This document shows positions 1-5,705 of a stretch of DNA of 5,705 bases, piece after piece. Position numbers and translations under genes: made by a program. Position 1 is the first letter of the stretch. Every line of letters starts with the position of its first letter. The notes beneath the pieces were generated by a model that saw nothing but the letters and a program-made list of their open reading frames with translations, ran no database searches and was not told the DNA's origin. Source of the DNA: Gammaproteobacteria bacterium (lineage in GTDB: Bacteria > Pseudomonadota > Gammaproteobacteria > Steroidobacterales > Steroidobacteraceae); contig JADLDF010000550.1 in the NCBI GenBank assembly GCA_020846815.1, positions 1 to 5,705 of the forward strand, written 5' to 3'.

Positions 1-309
1 CGGTACAACCCGGGCTGCGACCCCGAGATCGTGCACGACGAGGTCGTCAGCATGCTGCGTGCCTGGCGTGGCCGGCCGCAGGCGTATCGCGCCGTATCGT
101 TCAACGACTCGCTGGCCGTGCTGCGCAGGATCCGCGCTCCGGTGCTGCTGATGACCTCGCCGGGTGACTACTTCTTCCCGCGCTTCCTGGAAGTCTGCGC
201 CGCGCGGCCCGACGCGGCCGCGGCGACGGTCGGCGGCGACAACTTCCAGCCGCTGCTCGACCCGGGCGGCGTCGCGCGCGCACTGGAGAAGTTTCTGAGG
301 GAACGATGA
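1..309 (+). CDS. Alpha/beta hydrolase, C-terminal part (5' end outside window)
   Basis: Frame 1 is open from the first base to a TGA at 307-309 and gives 102 residues with no start, so this is the 3' end of a longer gene. A GTG at 31-33 lies inside it and is not needed as a start. The stretch RIRAPVLLMTSPGD (residues 43-56 of the fragment) is the typical late core strand of alpha/beta hydrolases followed by the acid residue, here Asp56. VGGDNFQPLLDPGGVARALEKFL (78-99) corresponds to the usual G-H-x-x-x-x-x-P...va..i..FL end. At the place where the catalytic His is expected the sequence reads Asp80-Asn81. The nucleophile elbow is outside the window, so substrate and activity cannot be given. 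The downstream gene is convergent. Family assignment is fairly sure from the C-terminal pattern; subfamily is unknown. Confidence 0.75.
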   Translation, partial: RYNPGCDPEIVHDEVVSMLRAWRGRPQAYRAVSFNDSLAVLRRIRAPVLLMTSPGDYFFPRFLEVCAARPDAAAATVGGDNFQPLLDPGGVARALEKFLRER

Positions 310-451
310 TGGCGCGCCGACCCGGCGGATCGAGCATGGCACTCGTGATGGCCGGTGGTGCTCAGTAGTTTTCCATCGTGCGCTGCCCGACCCCGTCGAC
401 AGAAACTGAGATCGCAAGCCGTCGACTGATCGACATCGGGAGCCGCGTTTC
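310..451. other. Convergent intergenic gap (hydrolase / M61-like lipoprotein)
   Basis: This 142-bp gap separates two genes pointing at each other and is visibly less GC-rich than the genes. I find no strong stem followed by a T tract on either strand. A 6-bp inverted pair, CTCAGT (361-366) and ACTGAG (405-410), is separated by 38 bases and is too weak to call a terminator. GTCGAC occurs twice (395-400, 421-426). A 20-codon open frame, 306-368, starts with an ATGA overlap on the hydrolase stop, but it resembles nothing I know. Confidence 0.5.
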
Positions 452-1777
452 TTAGTAACGGCACTGCGCCAGCGGCGGCCCGGCCGGCGTCCAGCGCCAG
501 CCCTCGACTTGTGCGCCGCGCGGCAGATAGTGGATTTCGTGCAGATCCGCACCCCGCCGCAGCTTGATCACCAGCTCGCGGGCCGGGTCGCGCCGTGCCG
601 CTTCGACGTCGCCGCGATCGACGATCTCGTCGCCTTCCTGCACCCCGGCTCGTGCGGCGTTCGAGTCCGCGACCAGGCCGCGCACTTTGCCTGCCGCGAA
701 GTCGTCGAAGCCGAGCTCGAAGCGCGGCCCGTGGTACGGCACGGGCTTCAGGCAGGGGCCGAAGCTGCTCGTGGGCGGGACGATCGTCGCGCCGCCGTCG
801 AGCCGCGGCCAGTTGTGCGTGATCTCGTGCGCGAGCAGGCCCTGCAGCTCCGCCGCGCTCACCGGGCGGTCGACGCCCCAGCCGAACATGAACGAGCGCC
901 GCAGCGCGGTGCCGCCGCCGGCCGGATAGGGATTGGCGCGCACGAACACGCGATAGCTGCCGCCCGGATCGCGGAAGAACCGCGATGCCTGCGCGAACCA
1001 GGCCGAGATGTCCGCGGCCACGGCCGGCAGGTCGAACGGCGGCTCGGCGAACCAGTAGAGCGCGAACGGCCCGCCATCCGCGGGAAAGCGCTGCATCGGT
1101 CCGGCGGCATAGTAGGTGAAGGCCAGCATCTCCGCGTCGCCTTCGGTCTCGACGTCGCCCTCGCCCAGGCTCCAGATTCCGCGCGAGCCTTCGGGCATCG
1201 CGCCGAGGTCCCAGCGCAGGCGGATCCGGTACCGGGTCGTGGTGTCCGGCAGCGCGAGGAAGCTCAGGCCGGCGCCGTGCATCCCGGCCTGCTCGGCACG
1301 CAGGTCGAACAAGGGGCCGTTGCGCGTTGCGCGCGAGACTTTGCGCGGCGGTGCGAGATAGCGGACCTCGACGTCGCCGACGCTGGCCCGGTCCGTGGTC
1401 CAGTGGCGATAGCTGCCGCTGGGCGTCGGCGGCTCGTCGTGTGCGGTCAGCATCAGCAGGCCCTGGGCATCGCGCGCCTGGATCGCATCGCCGTCGTAGC
1501 GCGCAGTCGGGATCGAGGCGACCACGAGGCCCATGCGCAGCAGCCGGCCACCGGCTGCGATCCCGGGCCGCTCGATGCGCATGTGCACCTCGACGTGGGC
1601 GACGCGACCCGCTTCACTGACCGGGCGCAGCGTCAGCTCCAGGCGCGGCGCCGCGGCCGGCGCTTCCGGCAGGCTGCGCGTGGCCACTGCCCCGGGACGT
1701 GGGCCCGCGCAGCCGCTCGCGAGAACGAGGACGGCGAGCGCGAGGCCCGCGCCTGGACGCTTGCAGCGGCTGGCCAT
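452..1777 (-). CDS. M61-like (glycyl aminopeptidase family) PDZ lipoprotein, probably internally deleted
   Basis: The 441-residue product starts at ATG 1777-1775. This start is chosen because it gives a lipoprotein signal peptide and has GGAG nine bases upstream; the frame stays open further upstream (to 2032), but that would bury the signal and overlap recQ. The signal has Arg/Lys at 4-7, a hydrophobic run LALAVLVLA (12-20) and lipobox ASGC with Cys23. Ala24 after the Cys suggests outer-membrane sorting. Residues about 45-210 resemble the beta-rich N-terminal domain of M61 peptidases. HEITHNWP follows, with His317, Glu318 and His321 as the HExxH zinc/catalytic residues. A PDZ-like region (about 352-420; ELGFD, GLVADSNAARAGVQEGDEIV) closes the protein. 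In families with HExxHNWP I expect a W-x-x-E-G-x-x-x-Y block with the third zinc ligand before the PDZ. Here only about 25 residues separate the two, and no such block is present. Enzyme activity is therefore doubtful. It could be an inactive periplasmic-facing binding protein or a decaying gene; the frame itself is intact. Confidence 0.8.
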   Translation of the reverse strand: MASRCKRPGAGLALAVLVLASGCAGPRPGAVATRSLPEAPAAAPRLELTLRPVSEAGRVAHVEVHMRIERPGIAAGGRLLRMGLVVASIPTARYDGDAIQARDAQGLLMLTAHDEPPTPSGSYRHWTTDRASVGDVEVRYLAPPRKVSRATRNGPLFDLRAEQAGMHGAGLSFLALPDTTTRYRIRLRWDLGAMPEGSRGIWSLGEGDVETEGDAEMLAFTYYAAGPMQRFPADGGPFALYWFAEPPFDLPAVAADISAWFAQASRFFRDPGGSYRVFVRANPYPAGGGTALRRSFMFGWGVDRPVSAAELQGLLAHEITHNWPRLDGGATIVPPTSSFGPCLKPVPYHGPRFELGFDDFAAGKVRGLVADSNAARAGVQEGDEIVDRGDVEAARRDPARELVIKLRRGADLHEIHYLPRGAQVEGWRWTPAGPPLAQCRY

Positions 1778-1786
1778 GGGATGGAT

Positions 1787-1790
1787 CTCC
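1787..1790 (-). promoter_or_regulatory. Ribosome binding site of the M61-like lipoprotein
   Basis: On the minus strand GGAG sits nine bases before ATG 1777-1775. It supports this start over the longer upstream reading, which would place the N-terminus inside recQ. Confidence 0.65.
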
Positions 1791-1868
1791 GGATCGGGTG
1801 GATGGCAGCCTAGGCCGGTGTCGCGGTCTGGCTCTCGGCGCATTGCGTGCCTCGCAGTGCTCTGCAGG

Positions 1869-1880
1869 CTATGCCTATGC
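1869..1880. repeat. Tandem hexamer CTATGC x2 in divergent promoter region
   Basis: Two adjacent perfect copies of CTATGC lie between the divergent genes. They are AT-richer than the surroundings and could overlap a -10 element, or may be chance. Confidence 0.35.
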
Positions 1881-1937
1881 ACGAGACCGGAAATGCCGCT
1901 TGTCATCGCCCCGGGCAGTCTCCACTCTCTGCGCATC

Positions 1938-3995
1938 ATGTCCCTGCCTTCAGTGCCTGCCGTGCCGGAGCCGGCGTCGCCGCGTGGTTCCGCAGCCGGG
2001 CCGGCGGCCGCTGCGTCCGCCGGCCTCGACACCGCGCTCGCGCGCCTCGGCTACGACGCCTTCCGTCCCGGCCAGCGTGAGGCGATCGAGGCGCTGCTCG
2101 CGCACGGGCGTGCGCTGCTGGTCGCGCCCACCGGTGGTGGCAAGAGTCTCTGCTACCAGCTGCCGGCGCTGGTGCTGCCCGGCACCACGCTGGTCGTCTC
2201 GCCGCTGATCGCGCTGATGCAGGACCAGGTCGCGGCGCTCGAGGCACGCGGCGTCGCGGCCACGTTCCTCGCCTCGACGCTCGATGCTGCGCAGATGCGC
2301 GAGCGGCTCGCCGGTCTCGCGCGCGGTGCCTACGCCCTCGTCTACGTCGCGCCCGAGCGCCTGGTCGCGCCCGAGTTCCGCGCACGCCTCGCGCGGCTCG
2401 ACTGCCCGCTGGTCGCGATCGACGAGGCGCACTGCATCAGCGAGTGGGGCCACGACTTCCGCCCCGAATACCTGCAGATCGGCGCGCTGCTGCGCGAGCT
2501 CGCGCCGCGGCACGTGCTCGCCTGCACCGCCACCGCCACGCCGGTGGTGCGCGACGAGATCCTGGTGCGTCTCGGTCTGCCATCCGATACGCCGCAGCTG
2601 GTGCGCGGCTTCGCGCGGCCGAACCTGGCGCTGCGCGTCGCCGAGGTCGCGGGTGCGCGCGATCGCGAGGCACGAGTCGACGCGGCGCTGCGCGAGGCGC
2701 TCGGCGAGCCGGCGGTGCGGTCGCGCGGGCGCGCCGGCGCGGTGGCGGACGTGGGTGCGGGCAGCGGCACGGGCGCCGCCATCGTCTACTCGCCGACCCG
2801 TCGTCTCGCCGACGAGGAAGGCGCGCGGCTCGCGGCCGCGGGCTGGCGCGTCGCGGTCTATCACGCCGGGCTCGACGGCGCCGCGCGCACGCGGGCGCAG
2901 CGGGCGTTCACCGCCGGCGAGGTCGAGGTGGTCTGCGCCACCAACGCTTTCGGCATGGGCATCGACCGCGCCGACGTGCGCGCGGTCGTGCACCTCGGCC
3001 CGCCGGGCTCGATCGAGGCCTACTATCAGGAAGTCGGTCGCGCCGGCCGCGACGGCCGCGACGGCCGCGACGCGCTCGGCCTGATGTGCTGGTCACAGCA
3101 GGATTTGCCGCTGCGCCGTCGCCTGCTCGAGCGGCCGATGGAAGACCTCGAGCCCGACCCGGAAGTGGTCGAGCACAAGTGGAACCTGTTCCTCGAGCTG
3201 ATCCGCTGGGCCGAGGGCGGCAGCTGCCGCCACGACGCGATCCTGCGCTACTTCGGCGACGAGGCCGAGACGCTTGCGGGCTGCGGCCGCTGCGACGTCT
3301 GCGTCGCGCTCGGCGCCGACGGCGACGAGGGCGCGGAGTGGGCCGGCAGCGAGGCGGCGGCGCGCGCCACCGAGCTGGCGAGGGTGCTGCTGTCGGGCGT
3401 CGCGCGACTCAATGGCCGTTTCGGCCTGAAGCAGGTCGTGCGGCTGCTGCATGGCGAGCGCGAGGAGCGGCTCGAGCGGCTCGGCCTCACGCAGGTGCCA
3501 ACCTTCGGCCGTCTGGCCGATCGTCCGCCGGACTGGATCCAGCGCGCACTGTCGCGCTGCGTCACGGCCGGCTGGGTAGCCTTCAGTGGCGACGAGCATC
3601 CGGTCGTGCGACTCACCGAGGATGGCGTCGCGGTGATGCGTGGTCAGCGACCGGCACGCTGGCTGCCCCCCTCGTCGCTGGCGCGCGGCGCGGGCAGGGC
3701 CGGCGGGGGTGGCGGCCGGCGTGCCGCACGTCCGCCGGTCGAGGCCGAGTCCTTCGATGCCGGCGAGCAGGCACTGTTCGATGCGCTGCGAGCGGCGCGG
3801 CTCGAGCTCGCGCAGTCGCAGGGCGTGCCGGCGTACGTGGTCGCGCACGATCGCTCGCTGCGCGAGCTGGTACGCCTGCGGCCGCGTTCGCCGCACGAGC
3901 TCGCCGGCGTCATGGGCTTCGGACCGCAGAAGATCGAACGCTATGGCGAGCGGTTCCTCGCGGTGGTCGCCACGCATGCACGCACGGCCGCCTGA
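1938..3995 (+). CDS. recQ: ATP-dependent DNA helicase RecQ
   Basis: RecQ is a cytoplasmic 3'-to-5' DNA helicase in recombination and stalled-fork repair (RecF pathway). The 685-residue product has all the landmarks: motif 0 FRPGQREAI (42-50), Walker A APTGGGKS (63-70, Lys69), DEAH (162-165) followed by the aromatic-rich loop CISEWGHDFRPEY (166-178), TATA (197-200), motif IV IVYSPTRR (282-289), motif V ATNAFGMGIDRADV (334-347) and motif VI QEVGRAGRDG (364-373). Cys430, Cys449, Cys452 and Cys455 form the zinc site. The RQC winged helix spans about 475-577 and the HRDC domain about 605-680. It is longer than E. coli RecQ (about 610) because of a Pro/Ala-rich N-terminus, about 25 extra residues near 240-280 between the two RecA lobes, and a Gly/Arg linker (582-600) before HRDC. 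PPGSIEAYYQE differs from the E. coli version (IPRNIESYYQE) just before motif VI. The start is uncertain: ATG 1938 has no clear ribosome site, and in-frame ATG 1893 would add 15 residues. The identity is certain. Confidence 0.97.
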   Translation: MSLPSVPAVPEPASPRGSAAGPAAAASAGLDTALARLGYDAFRPGQREAIEALLAHGRALLVAPTGGGKSLCYQLPALVLPGTTLVVSPLIALMQDQVAALEARGVAATFLASTLDAAQMRERLAGLARGAYALVYVAPERLVAPEFRARLARLDCPLVAIDEAHCISEWGHDFRPEYLQIGALLRELAPRHVLACTATATPVVRDEILVRLGLPSDTPQLVRGFARPNLALRVAEVAGARDREARVDAALREALGEPAVRSRGRAGAVADVGAGSGTGAAIVYSPTRRLADEEGARLAAAGWRVAVYHAGLDGAARTRAQRAFTAGEVEVVCATNAFGMGIDRADVRAVVHLGPPGSIEAYYQEVGRAGRDGRDGRDALGLMCWSQQDLPLRRRLLERPMEDLEPDPEVVEHKWNLFLELIRWAEGGSCRHDAILRYFGDEAETLAGCGRCDVCVALGADGDEGAEWAGSEAAARATELARVLLSGVARLNGRFGLKQVVRLLHGEREERLERLGLTQVPTFGRLADRPPDWIQRALSRCVTAGWVAFSGDEHPVVRLTEDGVAVMRGQRPARWLPPSSLARGAGRAGGGGGRRAARPPVEAESFDAGEQALFDALRAARLELAQSQGVPAYVVAHDRSLRELVRLRPRSPHELAGVMGFGPQKIERYGERFLAVVATHARTAA
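3045..3071 (+). repeat. Three perfect tandem copies of a 9-bp unit inside recQ
   Basis: GGCCGCGAC is repeated three times without mismatch. The repeat is in frame and encodes Gly-Arg-Asp three times, running through and just past motif VI (GRAGRDG). A change in copy number would keep the frame and alter only the length of this segment. Confidence 0.9.
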
Positions 3996-4011
3996 GCGCG
4001 GCTGCGCTCAG
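3992..4011 (+). terminator. Hairpin overlapping the recQ stop codon
   Basis: CTGAGCGC (3992-3999) and GCGCTCAG (4004-4011) are perfectly complementary and enclose a GGCT loop. The left arm contains the recQ TGA. No T tract follows on either strand, so it is not a standard intrinsic terminator. It may protect or define the mRNA 3' end. Confidence 0.4.
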
Positions 4012-4012
4012 C

Positions 4013-4035
4013 TCTCGAGGCGGCACTGCTCGAGA
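4013..4035. terminator. Second hairpin between recQ and the receptor gene
   Basis: TCTCGAG (4013-4019) and CTCGAGA (4029-4035) form a perfect 7-bp stem with a 9-base loop, one base after the previous hairpin. The symmetric stem could act for either of the two convergent transcripts, but no T tract accompanies it. Confidence 0.35.
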
Positions 4036-4082
4036 AGCCCTGGAAGCAGGCGCGCCCCGGCGTGCGCGACGGCTTCCACCCC

Positions 4083-5705
4083 TCAGAAGTTCGTGCGCAA
4101 GGTCATGCCATACATGCGCGGCTCGTCGACGGATGCGATGCGGGCACGGGTGCCGGCCAGGCCGCGCAGCGGTGCGTTGGCGACGAGGCCCGCCGTGATC
4201 TCATTGGTCAGGTTCGTTCCCCAGAGCTCGAATGACCAGCGCCCGCCAGGCGCAGTGAACCCGAGGCGTGCGTTCAGCTTCCAGTACGCATCCTGATAGT
4301 CGAACGGAATCGGCGTGAGGTTGGCCTCCACGGCCTGGGTCGTCGTGCGACGTCGGCTCGAGTAGTTCGCGTTGACGTTCGCGACCAGCCCCCAGCCGCT
4401 GCCGGGGAGCGCGGCGTCGTAGGTGAGCCCGGCGACGCCCGCGACTTCCGGCGCGTTGGTCAGGGGATACCCGCAAAGGCGACTCACCGACGACAGGTTC
4501 ACGGTGGGAACCCCGGTGGCGCAATCCGGGTCGTACTTCGCGTCGACGAGCGTCGTGGCGAAGTTGGCCGAGAGGGCTTCGGTGATCCGCCCCCAGACTT
4601 CCAGCTCCACGCCCCTCGACTTCGCGCCGTGGACGTTGAACGTCGTGAACTGCAGGCCGGTGAATTCGAGCACCTGGAAGCCGCTCATCTCCATCTGGAA
4701 GAGGGCGAGGTTCGCGGTCAGGCGATCGAACTTGCCCTTGAAGCCGACTTCGTACGCATTCACCTTCTCCGACTGGAAGCGCGGATCGGCGTAGATCGGC
4801 GCAGCGCCCGTCGTCAGCACGGCGCTGGAGTTGACGAGGATCGCGGCCGTCGGATCCAGGTTGAAGCCACCGGACTTGAAGCCGTGACTGATGCTGCCAT
4901 AGATCATGGTGCGCTCCGTCGGCTTGTACGACAGCTGGCCCGTATACGTCAGCTCGTCGTCGTCGAACCTGTCGGCCCATTCGCGCGGCAAGCCCAGGTA
5001 CCGGCTGGCGAGTCCGCCGCCGAGCGCCGTCGGCGCAGCGATGCCGACGGGCGCGATGAACGGAAAGCAGTTGAGCCCGACCAACCCCGTGCGCAGCGCG
5101 GCCGGGACCGCGCCGGTGAGAGCGCCTGTCACGCTGGCCTGGCAGGCGCCGTTGGACGCCTGCAGCTGGCGGAAGCTGGCCCGCTTCGTCTCATCGACGT
5201 ACCGGGCACCGAGCGTCACGGCCAGCTGGTCGGTGATCTGCAGCACGTTGTGGGTGAAGACCGAGAAGGACTCGGCAGACTGGTCGAACCGGTTGGTGGC
5301 GAAGGCGCCTTCGATGTTGACGGGTGCCCCTCCATTGCCGAGCGCCGTGAGCGTGAACAGCGGATTGACGCCGGCGGCGGCGCCGAGGTTTCCTGCGCTG
5401 ACGGCTCGCTGGTAGTCCCTGCCCGCGGTCCATGACGCCGTCGATTCGATGTCCTCGTGGCCGTAGTAGGCGCCCAACAGCCAGTCGAGACGACCTTGCA
5501 AGGCATCGCCCTGCAGGCGTATCTCGTGCGAGGTGGTCGTGATGTCGTCGCCGTTCGGCGCGATGCCTGGGCGCGATGCCGACCCTCCAGCGCCGGCGGT
5601 CAAGGTCTGCAGGCTCGTGAAGTCGGCCTCCTGCGTGGAGGTCGAACTGAAGTCGCGGTAGGACGCGATGTACGTCATCTCGACCGGCCCGAGACGCCAT
5701 CTGAG
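4083..5705 (-). CDS. TonB-dependent outer-membrane receptor, C-terminal barrel (5' end outside window)
   Basis: The frame is open from the right edge (residues LRWRLGPVE...) to TGA 4085-4083, giving 540 residues. The Met at 5678-5676 is internal, because the coding pattern continues upstream of it. The product is the beta-barrel part of a TonB-dependent receptor, which imports scarce ligands such as siderophores, vitamins or glycans across the outer membrane using TonB-ExbBD energy. Signs are alternating aromatic/polar strands (LDWLLGAYYG, LAVTLGARY, MIYGSISHGFKSGGFNL), the stretch FQSEKVNAYEVGFKGKF followed by SRGVELEVWG, the WGTNLTNE motif near the end, and a terminal LRTNF with C-terminal Phe as recognised by the BAM machinery. 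Four Cys occur, in two close pairs (188/213 and 395/411 of the fragment), within long segments that look like surface loops. Plug domain, TonB box, signal peptide and promoter lie outside the window. The ligand cannot be predicted, and no transport partner is visible nearby. Confidence 0.93.
   Translation of the reverse strand, partial: LRWRLGPVEMTYIASYRDFSSTSTQEADFTSLQTLTAGAGGSASRPGIAPNGDDITTTSHEIRLQGDALQGRLDWLLGAYYGHEDIESTASWTAGRDYQRAVSAGNLGAAAGVNPLFTLTALGNGGAPVNIEGAFATNRFDQSAESFSVFTHNVLQITDQLAVTLGARYVDETKRASFRQLQASNGACQASVTGALTGAVPAALRTGLVGLNCFPFIAPVGIAAPTALGGGLASRYLGLPREWADRFDDDELTYTGQLSYKPTERTMIYGSISHGFKSGGFNLDPTAAILVNSSAVLTTGAAPIYADPRFQSEKVNAYEVGFKGKFDRLTANLALFQMEMSGFQVLEFTGLQFTTFNVHGAKSRGVELEVWGRITEALSANFATTLVDAKYDPDCATGVPTVNLSSVSRLCGYPLTNAPEVAGVAGLTYDAALPGSGWGLVANVNANYSSRRRTTTQAVEANLTPIPFDYQDAYWKLNARLGFTAPGGRWSFELWGTNLTNEITAGLVANAPLRGLAGTRARIASVDEPRMYGMTLRTNF

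Larger units (their letters stand above)
1778..1937. promoter_or_regulatory. Divergent intergenic region (M61-like lipoprotein / recQ)
   Basis: These 160 bp lie between two divergent start codons and must hold both promoters if the starts are right. I see no convincing -35/-10 pair. On the + strand TTGCGT (1843-1848) is followed by TATGCC (1870-1875), but the 21-base spacing is too long. A hexamer CTATGC is repeated directly at 1869-1880, and GCAG/CTGC forms only a 4-bp stem around 1855-1866. No known operator is recognised. Confidence 0.4.

Noticed and set aside
509..1813. 434-codon open frame on the + strand opposite the M61-like lipoprotein
   Set aside because: Composition is Arg/Ala/His-rich without recognisable domains. 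It mirrors the codon positions of the real minus-strand gene, as is common at high GC.
1843..1875. TTGCGT / TATGCC as a sigma70-type recQ promoter
   Set aside because: The 21-base spacing is outside the usual 16-18 range and the -10 match is weak.
1778..2032. Upstream extension of the M61-like gene by 85 codons
   Set aside because: It would overlap recQ and bury the lipoprotein signal peptide. ATG 1777 has GGAG at proper spacing.
1950..2993. 347-codon minus-strand frame inside recQ
   Set aside because: No recognisable domain and fully covered by the confirmed recQ coding frame.
2444..4198. 584-codon + frame shifted against recQ
   Set aside because: Low-complexity Arg/Ala product; the overlapping recQ frame has all helicase motifs uninterrupted.
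4629..5435. 268-codon + frame opposite the receptor gene
   Set aside because: Charged, repetitive product without family features; the minus strand clearly codes for a receptor barrel.
5676..5678. ATG as true start of the receptor
   Set aside because: The frame stays open to the window edge with receptor-like residues, and a receptor needs an upstream plug domain and signal peptide.
1..5705. Defence island, mobile element or new multi-gene system
   Set aside because: Strands alternate, genes are unrelated housekeeping or envelope functions, and there are no transposase, integrase, terminal repeats, tRNA or CRISPR-like arrays.

Overview
The window is a high-GC stretch of bacterial chromosome. 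A Gram-negative host is clear from a TonB-dependent receptor ending in the usual C-terminal Phe and from a predicted outer-membrane lipoprotein. The receptor style (GFKSGGFNL motif, long Cys-containing loops) and the M61-like protein suggest a proteobacterium of the Steroidobacter/Nevskia/Xanthomonad or sphingomonad type. No rRNA or other phylogenetic marker is present, so this placement is inference.

Layout, left to right. (1) Positions 1-309 (+): the C-terminal end of an alpha/beta hydrolase that begins upstream of the window. (2) Positions 452-1777 (-): a 441-residue lipoprotein related to M61 (glycyl aminopeptidase-like) metallopeptidases with a PDZ-like C-terminus. It keeps HExxH but appears to have lost the block carrying the third zinc ligand. 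(3) Positions 1938-3995 (+): a complete RecQ DNA helicase of 685 residues with helicase core, four-Cys zinc site, RQC winged helix and HRDC domain. (4) Positions 4083-5705 (-): the last 540 residues of a TonB-dependent outer-membrane receptor, running off the right edge.

Strands alternate +,-,+,-, so no two neighbours can share an operon. The gaps are a convergent 142-bp gap (hydrolase/M61-like), a divergent 160-bp gap holding both promoters (M61-like/recQ), and a convergent 87-bp gap with two perfect hairpins (recQ/receptor). The four genes show no common pathway: DNA repair, envelope proteolysis or binding, nutrient uptake, and an unassigned hydrolase.

I see no mobile element, CRISPR array, tRNA, or new multi-gene system. 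The most notable observation is the M61-like lipoprotein, which looks like a product of a clean in-frame internal deletion. Smaller points are a triplicated 9-bp repeat at RecQ motif VI, a Gly/Ala/Arg-rich insertion in RecQ, and an alpha/beta hydrolase lacking an obvious catalytic His.
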